Shown in pieces: positions 27,310-36,864 of a DNA stretch of 64,000 nt. The notes below the pieces were generated by a model. That model had not been told where the DNA came from. It made no database searches and saw only the letters and a program-made list of their open reading frames with translations. The DNA is from Streptococcus azizii (GTDB lineage: Bacteria > Bacillota > Bacilli > Lactobacillales > Streptococcaceae). The stretch lies in the NCBI RefSeq assembly GCF_001984715.1, contig NZ_MSPR01000002.1, positions 124,001-188,000 of the forward strand, written 5' to 3'. The stretch's first letter is position 1. The number at the start of each line of letters is the position of its first letter. The position numbers and the translations under genes are program-made.

Positions 27310-28902
27310 TTATCTAGACAGGGTAATAATATCTGTAAAGTAGGGTTGTAAATCCTCCTGCAAATGGTGAGAAATCATCACCACCGTCTTATCAGGATCG
27401 GTCAATAGCTTTTCTTCAATAAGGCGTGCTGTCGGTCTATCCACCGCTGATGTCGCTTCATCTAGTAAGACAATCGATAGCTTGCGTATCAAGATTCTTG
27501 CTAGAGCAATCCGCTGCTTTTCACCACCTGAAAATCGCTCCCCCCTTTCTCCAACTTTTTCCTCTAATTGTTCAGGCAAAGCCCTGACTAACTGTTCTAG
27601 TCCTACTTCCTCTAATACCGACCAAACCTCGTCATCCGTAAAGGGTTGTCCCAAGCAAATATTAAATCGGATGCTATCTGTAAAGAGAAAGACATCTTGG
27701 GTCATATAACCAATTTGCTGTGAAAAATTGACATCTTTCTTCGGTAGATAAGACCGTCCATCAATCCGTATCTCCCCCTCTTTGCAGACCAAACGTCCTA
27801 GCAATAATTTGAATAGAGTGGACTTTCCACTTCCACTTCTTCCAATCAGAGCATACTTGCCACCCAGATGCAGTTGCAAATTCAAGTCTTTAAAAACTCG
27901 CGTAGCTCCATAGGAATAGCCTACCCCAGAAAAGGAGATGCTGCGTGTTGGTTGTGGAAATTCCTCCTCCACTAAATCGCCAACTGTCATAAGACCATGT
28001 AACTGCGCATCTGTTCCTCGCAACTTGGCATATAAATCCGTGAGACTGCCTGAAGATTCTAAAAAGACTATCAGGATAGCCGGCGCAGAGACTATCGCTC
28101 CAAGGCTAATTTTTCCTTGCGCAATGAGAAAAATTGTCAGTGCAAACATCAGTATTTCAAACAAGCGTTGCACACTTTGATAGCTCAAAAGAGCAAATGC
28201 CAGCAGACGTGAAATCTCATACTCTTGTTCTTCCTTTTGTTGCTGACATTCCTCTATTTTTTGAGGCAACAAATATAATTGATGCAAATTTTTCAATACA
28301 TCATAGCCTGCGATATATTCTTTTAAACGACTGGTGAATCGGCCGTTTAATAGAGATAGATTCGTATACCCTTGGCTGATTTTCTTGCCAAATCTCCCAC
28401 CTACAAAAAACAGAACCAGCATAGAGCAGAGGGCGAACACTGCCAACCAAGTACTAATGAAAGCAAGAAAGAAAAAGGCAAGCACAGCCATGACCAAACA
28501 ACGACCAAAGGATAATAAGGGAGTCAGGAGATAGGTAGAAACAACTTCGAGATTATAGGTGTAATTCGCCAAATGATCCCCTTCTTCCGATTCATGAAAA
28601 CGCTGGTAGTCCATATTCTGGATATTCCTACTGATACACCTACCTAAGTGTAACTTCCATGATTGGACAAGCTGTGCATTGATAATTTGAATAGAACAGT
28701 TGACACATTCAACTCCAACCAAAAGTAGAATTAGAAAAGCGAGCTGATACCAGATTGCGCTTGATTGTTCAAAAAGCATATCTAAAATAGCCATTCTACT
28801 GTAGAGAATATAAAGACTGCCTGTAGCTGTTAAAAATGTGAGTAAAAGAGAGAGACTCACCTTGCCTCGCTCTTGTTTACAAAGTAATACGATATCTTTC
28901 AT
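27310..28902 (-). CDS. ABC half-transporter (fused membrane and ATPase domains)
   Basis: An ABC exporter half-subunit with an N-terminal six-helix membrane domain (about residues 15-300) and a C-terminal ATPase with Walker A GRSGSGKST, signature SGGEKQR and Walker B IVLLDEAT; the final H-loop reads MISHH. I chose the ATG at 28902 (530 residues, MKDIVLLCKQERG) because the longer frame, which would start at a TTG (28965), begins between the -35 and -10 of a good promoter. Only one half is present, so it acts as a homodimer or with a partner elsewhere. The cargo is unknown. Confidence 0.85.
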   Translation of the reverse strand: MKDIVLLCKQERGKVSLSLLLTFLTATGSLYILYSRMAILDMLFEQSSAIWYQLAFLILLLVGVECVNCSIQIINAQLVQSWKLHLGRCISRNIQNMDYQRFHESEEGDHLANYTYNLEVVSTYLLTPLLSFGRCLVMAVLAFFFLAFISTWLAVFALCSMLVLFFVGGRFGKKISQGYTNLSLLNGRFTSRLKEYIAGYDVLKNLHQLYLLPQKIEECQQQKEEQEYEISRLLAFALLSYQSVQRLFEILMFALTIFLIAQGKISLGAIVSAPAILIVFLESSGSLTDLYAKLRGTDAQLHGLMTVGDLVEEEFPQPTRSISFSGVGYSYGATRVFKDLNLQLHLGGKYALIGRSGSGKSTLFKLLLGRLVCKEGEIRIDGRSYLPKKDVNFSQQIGYMTQDVFLFTDSIRFNICLGQPFTDDEVWSVLEEVGLEQLVRALPEQLEEKVGERGERFSGGEKQRIALARILIRKLSIVLLDEATSAVDRPTARLIEEKLLTDPDKTVVMISHHLQEDLQPYFTDIITLSR

Positions 28903-28945
28903 TTTATCTCTCACTTCACCCTGTACGAAACAGTTATTTTCTTCT

Positions 28946-28973
28946 ATTCTACACCTTTTCTTCAATAAGTCAA
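28946..28973 (-). promoter_or_regulatory. ABC transporter promoter
   Basis: Minus-strand TTGACT (28968-28973), a 16-bp spacer and TAGAAT (28946-28951). It decides the start of the ABC gene, because an upstream TTG codon at 28965 would not be transcribed. Confidence 0.7.
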
Positions 28974-29061
28974 TAATAACTTTATAAAAATTAAGTATTT
29001 ATTTAATTTTTTATTTTTACAAAAATAACGGCAAATCGTTTTATTTTTAAAGACTTTTTAT

Positions 29062-29067
29062 TATAAT
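29062..29067 (+). promoter_or_regulatory. -10 element for the DUF1846 gene
   Basis: TATAAT lies a short distance before the AAGAGGTG ribosome site and the start codon at 29078; the -35 is weak. Confidence 0.4.
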
Positions 29068-29077
29068 CTTAAAAGAG

Positions 29078-30574
29078 GTGAAAAATGTGAAAAAAATTGC
29101 TTTTGATTCAACTAGATACTTACAATTACAGCGTGACCATATTTTAGAGCGCATCCAGCAATTTGACGGAAAATTGTACATGGAATTTGGCGGGAAAATG
29201 CTGGAAGATTTCCACGCCGCTCGCGTCCTACCTGGTTACGAGCCAGATAACAAAATCAAACTCCTACAGGAATTAAAGGAGCAGGTAGAGATTGTCATTG
29301 CCATCAATGCGAGTAATATCGAGCATTCAAAGGCTCGTGGCGATCTTGGTATTTCCTACGATCAAGAGGTGCTACGCCTGATTGACACTTTTAACGACCT
29401 AGACATCTATGTCGGTTCTGTTGTCATTACCCAGTATACAAACCAACCAGCCGCCGATACTTTCCGTCACCAGTTAGAAAAAAATGGTATCCAGTCTTAC
29501 CTCCATTACCCTATCAAGGGGTACCCGTCAGACATTGACCATATCATCTCCCCTGAAGGGATGGGAAAAAATGACTATATTAAAACCAGTCGCAATTTGA
29601 TTGTGGTGACTGCACCGGGACCTGGATCTGGTAAGTTGGCAACCTGTATCTCCCAGCTTTACCACGATCAACTACATGGCATCAAGGCTGGATACGCAAA
29701 ATTCGAGACCTTCCCCGTTTGGAATTTACCCCTTCATCATCCAGTCAATCTCGCCTATGAAGCCGCAACCGCAGACCTAGATGATCTCAATATGATTGAC
29801 CCTTTCCACTTGCAAACCTACGGCAAGACAGCCGTCAACTACAATCGTGATATTGAAGTATTCCCTGTACTCAATCGAACGTTTGAACGCATTTTGGCTG
29901 AGTCTCCCTACGCATCACCGACTGATATGGGAGTCAACATGGTAGGCTATTCAATCGTGGATGAAGAAGCTGCCATCGCTGCTTCTAAAGAGGAGATCAT
30001 CCGTCGCTACTACCAGACCCTGGTAGATTTCAAGGCCGAGCGTGTCCCAGAGTCAGCTGTGAAAAAAATTGAACTCTTGATGAATGAAGTTGGCGTCTCA
30101 GCAAGCGACCGCAAAGTAACGATTGCTGCGCGGGCAAAGGCTGAAGCAACCGGCCAACCAGCCCTTGCGATTGAGCTACCGACCGGGGAGATTGTGACAG
30201 GAAAAACCTCTGACCTCTTTGGACCTTCCGCCGCCGTCATCATCAATGCGATCAAAAATCTCGCTAAGATTGACAAGACAACCCATCTAATCGAGCCTGA
30301 GTATGTCAAACCAATTCAGAATCTCAAAATCAATCACCTCGGGAATCGTAATCCACGTCTGCACTCTAGTGAACTCCTAATCGCCCTTGCCATTACCGCT
30401 ATGAATAAACCTGAAGCAGACCTGGCTATGAAACAACTAGGAAATTTAAAAGGAAGCGAATGCCATTCTACCGTGACCTTGCCAGAAGAAGACCGCAATG
30501 TCCTCCGCAAACTCGGTATCAACGTCACCTTCGACCCTAATTACCAACACAACAAGTTTTACCATAAGTCATAA
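29078..30574 (+). CDS. DUF1846-domain protein
   Basis: A conserved 498-residue protein of the DUF1846 family, common in streptococci and other Firmicutes. The function is not established; structures in the family show a Rossmann-like N-terminal part. Visible features are the start [20 protein letters not shown], a central [13 protein letters not shown] segment that resembles a nucleotide-binding loop, and a C-terminal acidic region. The TTCGAGTCC-like feature seen in many Rossmann enzymes is absent. It is monocistronic. Confidence 0.88.
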   Translation: MKNVKKIAFDSTRYLQLQRDHILERIQQFDGKLYMEFGGKMLEDFHAARVLPGYEPDNKIKLLQELKEQVEIVIAINASNIEHSKARGDLGISYDQEVLRLIDTFNDLDIYVGSVVITQYTNQPAADTFRHQLEKNGIQSYLHYPIKGYPSDIDHIISPEGMGKNDYIKTSRNLIVVTAPGPGSGKLATCISQLYHDQLHGIKAGYAKFETFPVWNLPLHHPVNLAYEAATADLDDLNMIDPFHLQTYGKTAVNYNRDIEVFPVLNRTFERILAESPYASPTDMGVNMVGYSIVDEEAAIAASKEEIIRRYYQTLVDFKAERVPESAVKKIELLMNEVGVSASDRKVTIAARAKAEATGQPALAIELPTGEIVTGKTSDLFGPSAAVIINAIKNLAKIDKTTHLIEPEYVKPIQNLKINHLGNRNPRLHSSELLIALAITAMNKPEADLAMKQLGNLKGSECHSTVTLPEEDRNVLRKLGINVTFDPNYQHNKFYHKS

Positions 30575-30620
30575 AACGGAGCAGTCCCTGCTCAACGGAT
30601 AACGACATTATCAATACTTC

Positions 30621-30665
30621 AACGACGGGCTTGTTCCTCATTTTAGGAGGAACAAGCCCGTCGTT
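30621..30665 (+). terminator. 19-bp perfect stem after the DUF1846 gene
   Basis: AACGACGGGCTTGTTCCTC and its perfect complement with a 7-nt loop. The stem is very strong but lacks a U-tract on either strand, so it may be a terminator of unusual type or a processing/stability element. Confidence 0.5.
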
Positions 30666-30870
30666 GTATTCTAGAAAATAATGAATACACCATAATCTTT
30701 TGCTCTATATTTATAGTCAATAAAAAGACTACATCATTTTGATTTTCGCAGAGTATCAAAGACTATCGCAAAAAACACCCGCATACCCGACTCATGAAAA
30801 AGAGGTCCACTAGACCTCTTAGAACGTCGATAAACCCTCTAATACTCTTTAAAAGGTTGTCAAGAGTCTC

Positions 30871-31027
30871 GGTGAATTGAACACGGGCTAAAAGCTCGGA
30901 AAAAAGATAGGCAGATGTTTCAGCTTTAGCTGATTACAGCTGAGAATCTCTTTAGGGATAGATTTCCTCGTGTTCAACGAACACGTCGTCAATCTCCTAT
31001 TTTTCAGTCGCTTTTTACACGCCCTAA
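30871..31027 (-). repeat. Composite intergenic repeat unit
   Basis: It begins on the plus strand with AATTGAACACGGGCT and ends with GTCGCTTTTTACACGCCCT, the inverse of the unit at 25446-25556. Its core contains the GTGTTCAACGAACAC palindrome and an AGCTTTAGCTG stem. Confidence 0.7.
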
Positions 31028-31330
31028 ACTCTGTGCAAAAAAGATAGGCAGCTGTTTTGGCTTTAGCCAATTACAGATGAGATTGAAACAGTTCGGTGAA
31101 CTGTTTCAACTGGTCACCGAAAAACAAGAAAGTGACCACAGAAGCCCGATCCTAAAGACTAAGAAGCGAATCTAGTCAGGGAAGTAAAATAATTCTATAG
31201 ATTATTTAGTAATTGAAGGTAAGAAATAGACTGAAAAGCTCCACTGGAGTTTTTTACGGGCTTTGTATTTTGTGGAATTGAGTTCGGACTAAGGTCTGTG
31301 TGAAAAAGATAGAAATAGTCAGAGGAGTGA
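31020..31330 (-). repeat. Composite intergenic repeat unit with two palindromes
   Basis: It contains the 27-bp GAAACAGTTC palindrome (31083-31109) and the CTCCACTGGAG hairpin (about 31237-31247) between the shared ends. It mirrors the layout of the unit at 25558-25809. Confidence 0.65.
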
Positions 31331-31486
31331 CTATTTCTACCCGAGCCTAAAAATTAGACAGCGAGGTTAGCGGTTGTCGAAGTCACCTGCCCCAATTCCC
31401 TATTTTTGCCGTAGCTGTTGCAGGCTTTGCCTGCTTTACAGATATGGATGCCCTTTGGGTACTTACATTTTCTTAACGTCCTCACA

Positions 31487-31600
31487 TCTTAATTGAACAC
31501 GGGCTAAAAGCTCGGAAAAAAGATAGGCTTTCTCGTGTTCATCGAACACTGCGGCAGCCTCCTATTTTTCAATCGCTTTTTATACGCCCTTTGTATCTTC
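31487..31600 (-). repeat. Composite intergenic repeat unit
   Basis: A short unit starting AATTGAACACGGGCT and ending in CGCTTTTTATACGCCC plus TTTGTATCTT. The core palindrome reads CGTGTTCATCGAACAC. Confidence 0.65.
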
Positions 31601-31819
31601 TCTTATTTCAACTACCTTGGCCTTCGATTATAAGGAAATTAGCGATGCTAATCTTATTTCCAACCTTTCACAATTCTCAATTATGAAAGCTAGTCTACTT
31701 TTCATTTTTATTGAGTATAAGCTATAGAAAAATAGCCAATTCAGAGTATGAACATTGGCTTGAAACAAGTCTTAAAAATACTGATATTGCAGTTGTTTAA
31801 GAGTTTTATCTTTTTTAGC

Positions 31820-31869
31820 AAAAGAAAAAGATTGAAGAAAGTGAGCCAAGATGGACCTTTTCTTCAATC
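31820..31869 (-). terminator. ptsI terminator
   Basis: On the minus strand GATTGAAGAAAAG pairs with CTTTCTTCAATC and is followed by TTTTTCTTTT (31820-31829). It lies about 60 bp beyond the ptsI stop. A second hairpin (AAGAGGTCC/GGACCTCTT, 31871-31892) sits just before it. Confidence 0.75.
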
Positions 31870-31925
31870 TAAGAGGTCCCATTGGACCTCTTTGTTTTCG
31901 AGTGATATATCACAGAAGGATTGGC

Positions 31926-33659
31926 TTAATCCACAGTCACATACTCTTTTTGTAACTCAAGGACTTCTTCTGCTGTCGCACACTCTGTCAAGGCACGATT
32001 TGCATATTCCTGCATTTTAGCAGTATCCAACTGTTTCATCAAGCTACGTGTACGGAGGACAGAAGTTGCGCTCATTGAGAACTCATCCAAGCCCATCCCT
32101 ACTAAAAGGGGTACTGCCTGTTGATCTCCCGCCATCTCTCCACACATACCAGCCCATTTACCTTCTGCATGCGCTGCCTTAATCACGTTATTGATAAGGC
32201 GAAGGATGGATGGATTGTAAGGTTGGTAAAGGTATGATACTTGCTCATTCATCCGATCGGCAGCCATGGTATACTGAATAAGGTCATTTGTCCCGATTGA
32301 GAAGAAGTCAACCTCTTTGGCAAACTGATCCGCAAGCATGGCCGCTGCTGGAATTTCAATCATGATACCTACTTGAATATCATCTGCAACCGCTACACCT
32401 TCGGCAAGCAATTTCGCTTTTTCTTCTTCATAGATAGCTTTTGCTGCGCGGAATTCCGTAATCAAGGCTACCATTGGGAACATGATGCGTAATTGCCCAT
32501 GAACAGATGAGCGAAGAAGGGCTCTTAATTGTGTCCGGAACATTTGGTTACCTGTCTCAGAAATAGAGATACGGAGAGCACGGAAACCAAGGAAAGGATT
32601 CATTTCATGCGGAAGGTCAAAGTAAGGAAGTTCTTTGTCTCCACCAATATCCATTGTACGAACAACAACCGGTTTTCCATTCATTCCTTCAAGAACAGCC
32701 TTGTAAGCCTCATACTGCTCTTCTTCTGTCGGAAAATCTTGCGAATCCATATAAAGAAACTCTGTACGGTAAAGTCCCACAGCTTCTGCACCATTATCGT
32801 TAACACCTTCAACATCTTTCGGTGTACCAATATTGGCAGCCAGCTCAAAATGCTGACCATCAGCTGTGACAGTTTGGGCATCTTTCAGCAGCGCCCACTC
32901 CGCCTTTTGCTTAGCGTAGGCTTCACCTGCCGCCTTAAATGTTGCAATTTCTTCTTCGGTTGGATTGATGATGACCTCACCAGTGATCCCATTTACCGCA
33001 AGAATATCCCCTTCTTTTACAATTTCAGTAATGTTATTTGTACCGAGAACAGCTGCAATTTCAAGCGTTCGAGCCATGATGGCTGAGTGACTTGTACGAC
33101 CACCGATATTCGTTACAAATGCCTTTACAAAGTTCTTATCTAACTGTGCTGTATCAGACGGTGTCAAGTCATGCGCAATCACAATGGATTCTTCTGAAAT
33201 CGCTGCAGGGTTTGGCAAACGAACACCCAGCAAGTGTGCAAGGACACGCTTGGTCACGTCCCGAATATCTGCCGCACGCTCCTGCATGTAGGGATTATCA
33301 TCCATCCCTTCAAAGATAGCGATAAACATGTCTGTAACTTCTGTCAAGCCACTTTCAGCATTCACTTTCTTCGCACGGATGGTTTCTTTAATCTGACCGA
33401 CCATTTCTGGGTCTGCAAGAACCATCAAATGGGCATCAAAAACAGCTGCCGCTTCTTCACCAAGGCTTGCTACTGCGTTCTCTCTAATAACAGAAAGCTC
33501 GTTTTCTGACGCTTCTAAAGCAGCATCCAAACGAGCTTCTTCTGCATCTGTATCTGTAACTGTAACAGTTTCAAACGACAAATCTGGTTGAACGAGTAGG
33601 TATGCCTTAGCAACCGCAACACCATCAGATGCTGCAATTCCTTTAAGCATTTCTGTCAT
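31926..33659 (-). CDS. ptsI: PTS enzyme I
   Basis: Enzyme I takes phosphate from phosphoenolpyruvate and passes it to HPr, powering all PTS sugar uptake. I set the start at the ATG at 33659 (577 residues, [13 protein letters not shown]), the standard family start, which lies 4 bp after ptsH; the longer frame would overlap ptsH. Motifs: the phospho-His region [12 protein letters not shown] (about residues 184-195), the PEP-binding [15 protein letters not shown] [11 protein letters not shown], and the C-terminal GMCGEMAGD with the active Cys. Confidence 0.97.
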   Translation of the reverse strand: MTEMLKGIAASDGVAVAKAYLLVQPDLSFETVTVTDTDAEEARLDAALEASENELSVIRENAVASLGEEAAAVFDAHLMVLADPEMVGQIKETIRAKKVNAESGLTEVTDMFIAIFEGMDDNPYMQERAADIRDVTKRVLAHLLGVRLPNPAAISEESIVIAHDLTPSDTAQLDKNFVKAFVTNIGGRTSHSAIMARTLEIAAVLGTNNITEIVKEGDILAVNGITGEVIINPTEEEIATFKAAGEAYAKQKAEWALLKDAQTVTADGQHFELAANIGTPKDVEGVNDNGAEAVGLYRTEFLYMDSQDFPTEEEQYEAYKAVLEGMNGKPVVVRTMDIGGDKELPYFDLPHEMNPFLGFRALRISISETGNQMFRTQLRALLRSSVHGQLRIMFPMVALITEFRAAKAIYEEEKAKLLAEGVAVADDIQVGIMIEIPAAAMLADQFAKEVDFFSIGTNDLIQYTMAADRMNEQVSYLYQPYNPSILRLINNVIKAAHAEGKWAGMCGEMAGDQQAVPLLVGMGLDEFSMSATSVLRTRSLMKQLDTAKMQEYANRALTECATAEEVLELQKEYVTVD

Positions 33660-33663
33660 ACTC

Positions 33664-33927
33664 TTATGCCAATCCTTCCTTGTCCATTGTTTCAGTAATC
33701 GCTGCGATCGCATCATCAGCGTCAGCACCCTCAGCAGTAATGGTCACATCTGCTCCTTGACCAACACCAAGGCTCATAACTCCCATGATAGATTTAAGGT
33801 TTACTGACTTGTCCTTGTAGTTCAAAGTGATATCTGAAGCGAATTTGCTAGCTGTTTGCACAAGCAAAGTTGCTGGACGTGCGTGGATACCTGTTTCTGC
33901 CACAATGTGGAAATCTTTTGAAGCCAT
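33664..33927 (-). CDS. ptsH: PTS phosphocarrier HPr
   Basis: HPr relays phosphate from enzyme I to sugar-specific EII proteins and, when phosphorylated on Ser46, is the CcpA co-repressor. The 87-residue protein has His15 in [12 protein letters not shown] and the Ser46 site in [10 protein letters not shown]. It is first in the ptsHI operon. Confidence 0.98.
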   Translation of the reverse strand: MASKDFHIVAETGIHARPATLLVQTASKFASDITLNYKDKSVNLKSIMGVMSLGVGQGADVTITAEGADADDAIAAITETMDKEGLA

Positions 33928-33990
33928 ATTTGGATTCTCCTTTTATTTTTTCAATATTGAAGGTTCATTGTGATAACCCTTACAAAGGAC

Positions 33991-34019
33991 ATTATACCAT
34001 TTTTTGAAATCATTTTCAA
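33991..34019 (-). promoter_or_regulatory. ptsHI promoter
   Basis: Minus-strand TTGAAA (34014-34019), a 17-bp spacer and TATAAT (33991-33996). The match is close to consensus for a strong constitutive promoter. Confidence 0.8.
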
Positions 34020-34152
34020 GAATTTTTTATCGTTCTTACAAATAATCCCTTTCAGCCAAAACCTGGGTCTCTATAATTTTTTATATGCAAAAATATGAAA
34101 AGATTCTGTAAGCAACGCAGACCCGCTTTCAAACTGCATAAGACCGCCTTTT

Positions 34153-34200
34153 GTACTATATATTGTGTCTATCTTTCCGAAAGAACACTATATTTAGTTT
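34153..34200 (+). promoter_or_regulatory. Tandem NrdR boxes upstream of nrdH
   Basis: Two 16-bp sites, GTACTATATATTGTGT (34153-34168) and ACACTATATTTAGTTT (34185-34200), resemble the NrdR consensus ACAC-WATATAT-GTGT. Their starts are 32 bp apart, about three helical turns, as is typical for NrdR operators. nrdR itself is not in the window. Confidence 0.75.
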
Positions 34201-34206
34201 TCCCGG

Positions 34207-34235
34207 TTGACAATTTCCCTGTTTCATTGTATCCT
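34207..34235 (+). promoter_or_regulatory. nrdH promoter
   Basis: TTGACA (34207-34212), a 17-bp spacer and TATCCT (34230-34235). It lies right after the NrdR boxes and 30 bp before nrdH. Confidence 0.7.
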
Positions 34236-34264
34236 ATATGAGTGATTAAAAAAAGGAGAACTGT

Positions 34265-34489
34265 ATGATTACTGTCTATTCAAAAAATGATTGTGTCCAA
34301 TGCAAGATGACCAAACGGTTCTTGGACCAACACCAGATTTCGTTCAGGGAAATCAACCTTGATGAACAACCTGAATTTATCGATCATGTCAAGAGTCTAG
34401 GTTTTTCTGCCGCCCCTGTCATTGAGACAGAGACAGAGAGCTTCTCTGGCTTCCAACCTGGAAAATTAAAACATCTTGTTTCAGCCTAA
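34265..34489 (+). CDS. nrdH: Glutaredoxin-like protein NrdH
   Basis: NrdH is the thioredoxin-reductase-dependent electron donor of class Ib ribonucleotide reductase. The 74-residue protein has the redox motif CVQC (residues 11-14) and the NrdH signature FSGFQPGKL near the C-terminus. It is first in the nrd operon, following an AAAGGAGA ribosome site. Confidence 0.95.
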   Translation: MITVYSKNDCVQCKMTKRFLDQHQISFREINLDEQPEFIDHVKSLGFSAAPVIETETESFSGFQPGKLKHLVSA

Positions 34490-34523
34490 CCAGCTACTAT
34501 AAAAACATAGAAAGAGTTCATGT

Positions 34524-36683
34524 ATGAGTTTGAAAGACTTAGGGGATGTTTCCTACTTCCGCCTAAACAATGAAATCAATCGTCCCATCAACGGACAAAT
34601 CCCACTTCATAAAGATCAAGAAGCCCTTGAAGCCTTTTTTAAGGAAAATGTACTACCAAATACCAAATCCTTTGCTAGCATTACAGATAAAATCCAATAT
34701 TTGTTAGAGGAAAACTATCTTGAGCAGGACTTTTTAGAGCAATACACCCCTGCTTTTATTGAAAAACTAGCACAATTCCTGAAGGCGCAAAATTTCCGCT
34801 TCAAATCTTTTATGGCGGCCTATAAATTTTATAACCAGTATGCCCTCAAGACAAACGACGGGGCTTACTACTTAGAAAGCATGGAGGATCGTGTCCTCTT
34901 CAACGCACTGTACTTTGCAGAAGGCAATGAGGACTTGGCCATGGACTTGGCCAATGAAATGATTCATCTCCGTTATCAGCCTGCCACTCCAAGTTTCTTA
35001 AATGCTGGTCGAGCACGTCGCGGAGAATTGGTCTCTTGTTTCCTTATCCAGGTGACAGATGACATGAATGCAATTGGACGTTCGATTAACTCTGCTCTCC
35101 AACTCTCTCGTATCGGTGGAGGAGTTGGTATTTCCCTTAGTAATCTGCGTGAAGCTGGGGCGCCAATCAAGGGATACGAAGGGGCTGCTTCAGGGGTCGT
35201 CCCTGTCATGAAGTTGTTTGAGGACAGCTTCTCTTACTCCAACCAATTAGGCCAACGTCAGGGAGCAGGAGTTGTTTATCTTGATGTATTCCACCCAGAC
35301 ATCATCGCCTTTCTTTCTACTAAAAAAGAGAATGCCGATGAGAAAGTCCGCGTCAAAACGCTTTCTCTTGGGATTACTATTCCAGACAAATTCTACGAAT
35401 TGGCTCGCAAAAATGAAGATATGTTCCTCTTCAGCCCGTATTCCATCGAGCGTGAGTACGGTGTCCCCTACAGCTACATTGACATTACCGAAAAATACGA
35501 TGAGTTGGTGGCCAATCCAAACATTCGCAAGACCAAGGTGAAAGCCCGTGATCTGGAGACAGAAATTTCAAAACTCCAACAAGAATCTGGCTATCCCTAT
35601 GTCATCAATATCGATACTGCCAACCGTAGCAACCCTGTAGATGGTAAAATTATCATGTCTAATCTCTGTTCAGAGATTCTTCAAGTACAGGTGCCAAGCA
35701 AATTGAACGACTCTCAAGAATACCTCAAAATGGGGACGGACGTATCCTGCAATCTCGGCTCAACCAACATTGTCAACCTTATGAAATCGCCTGATTTCGG
35801 TCGCTCTGTCCGCACTATGACACGCGCCCTGACCTACGTAACGGACCACTCACATATCTCAGCTGTTCCATCAATTAAACACGGAAATAGTCAGGCGCAT
35901 TCAATCGGTCTCGGAGCGATGGGCTTACATAGCTTCCTTGCCCAAAACTTGATTGATTATGGCTCAGTAGAAGCCGTGGAGTTTACCAATATCTACTTTA
36001 TGCTTCTCAACTATTGGACTCTGGTGGAGTCGAATACTATTGCCCGGGAACGTAAAACAACCTTCCATAACTTTGAAAAATCAAAATATGCAGATGGTTC
36101 TTACTTTGACAAATACATCACCGGTGACTATCAACCACAATCTGCCCGCGTCAAAGAACTCTTTGAAGGAATCTTTATCCCGAGTGCAGAGGACTGGATT
36201 GCTCTTCGTAATCAGGTACAAGCAGATGGGCTTTACCACCAAAATCGACTAGCAGTCGCTCCAAACGGCTCCATCAGCTACATCAATGATGTTTCTGCCT
36301 CTATTCATCCGATTACCCAACGGATTGAAGAGCGTCAGGAAAAGAAAATCGGTAAGATTTACTATCCGGCAGCGGGTCTTGCAACAGAAACCATCCCATT
36401 CTACAAGTCGGCCTATGATATGGATATGCGAAAAGTCATCGATGTCTATGCAGCTGCGACAGAGCATGTTGACCAAGGTCTGTCTCTTACGCTTTTCATG
36501 CGCAGCGACATTCCAAAAGGTATTTATGAATGGAAAACAGAAAACAAGCAGACCACACGCGACTTGTCGATTTTACGAAACTATGCCTTCAATAAAGGCA
36601 TCAAATCGATCTATTATGTCCGTACCTTTACAGACGATGGTGACGAGGTTGGGGCAAATCAATGCGAAAGCTGTGTAATCTAA
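34524..36683 (+). CDS. nrdE: Class Ib ribonucleotide reductase alpha subunit NrdE
   Basis: NrdE reduces ribonucleoside diphosphates to deoxyribonucleotides with NrdF as radical partner. The 719-residue protein has the typical class Ib length, lacks an ATP-cone domain, and carries NLCSEI with an active-site Cys, the radical-site cysteine in the SCFLIQV region, and the C-terminal shuttle pair NQCESCVI. It is 34 bp after nrdH. Confidence 0.97.
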   Translation: MSLKDLGDVSYFRLNNEINRPINGQIPLHKDQEALEAFFKENVLPNTKSFASITDKIQYLLEENYLEQDFLEQYTPAFIEKLAQFLKAQNFRFKSFMAAYKFYNQYALKTNDGAYYLESMEDRVLFNALYFAEGNEDLAMDLANEMIHLRYQPATPSFLNAGRARRGELVSCFLIQVTDDMNAIGRSINSALQLSRIGGGVGISLSNLREAGAPIKGYEGAASGVVPVMKLFEDSFSYSNQLGQRQGAGVVYLDVFHPDIIAFLSTKKENADEKVRVKTLSLGITIPDKFYELARKNEDMFLFSPYSIEREYGVPYSYIDITEKYDELVANPNIRKTKVKARDLETEISKLQQESGYPYVINIDTANRSNPVDGKIIMSNLCSEILQVQVPSKLNDSQEYLKMGTDVSCNLGSTNIVNLMKSPDFGRSVRTMTRALTYVTDHSHISAVPSIKHGNSQAHSIGLGAMGLHSFLAQNLIDYGSVEAVEFTNIYFMLLNYWTLVESNTIARERKTTFHNFEKSKYADGSYFDKYITGDYQPQSARVKELFEGIFIPSAEDWIALRNQVQADGLYHQNRLAVAPNGSISYINDVSASIHPITQRIEERQEKKIGKIYYPAAGLATETIPFYKSAYDMDMRKVIDVYAAATEHVDQGLSLTLFMRSDIPKGIYEWKTENKQTTRDLSILRNYAFNKGIKSIYYVRTFTDDGDEVGANQCESCVI

Positions 36684-36864
36684 CATACTAACTCATAACA
36701 TGACGGAATTGGTAAGATAGCCCATTCTCTTTGCCCCACTAACCGTTGGTAAACAGTATAGTCGCCTTATCAACAGAACTATCTTTGCTTGACTGCACGT
36801 TTAAAAGGCTGTGTAGACAATGCGACTATAAAGCCATAAAGAAGAACTATGGGAAGGAATTCTA

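Larger units (their letters stand above)
30575..31925. other. 1.35-kb gene-free region of repeats
   Basis: Between the DUF1846 gene and ptsI no plausible gene is present. It holds the 19-bp stem, an AAGAGGTC hairpin (30800-30820), half of the 103-bp MITE-like element (from 30842) fused to a composite repeat (30871-31027), further repeats (31020-31330 and 31487-31600), another MITE end (about 31700-31720), and two hairpins near 31830-31892 that end ptsI. Short frames here are repeat-derived. Confidence 0.65.
33928..34264. other. Divergent regulatory region ptsHI / nrd operon
   Basis: This 337-bp space has no gene. It holds the ptsHI promoter on one side and, on the other, two NrdR-box-like sites and the nrdH promoter. 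The middle part (34030-34150) shows nothing I can name. Confidence 0.7.

Noticed and set aside
28903..28965. Upstream TTG start extending the ABC transporter
   Set aside because: The TTG at 28965 lies between the -35 and -10 of the likely promoter, so the ATG at 28902 was preferred.
30888..31070. 60-codon frame on the minus strand in the repeat region
   Set aside because: It is built entirely from composite repeat sequence.
31748..32020. 90-codon frame overlapping the end of ptsI
   Set aside because: It runs through the ptsI terminator hairpins and into antisense ptsI sequence.
32529..33086. 185-codon open frame on the plus strand
   Set aside because: It is antisense to ptsI, whose motifs are unmistakable, and its translation is low-complexity and Cys/Phe-rich without a family match.
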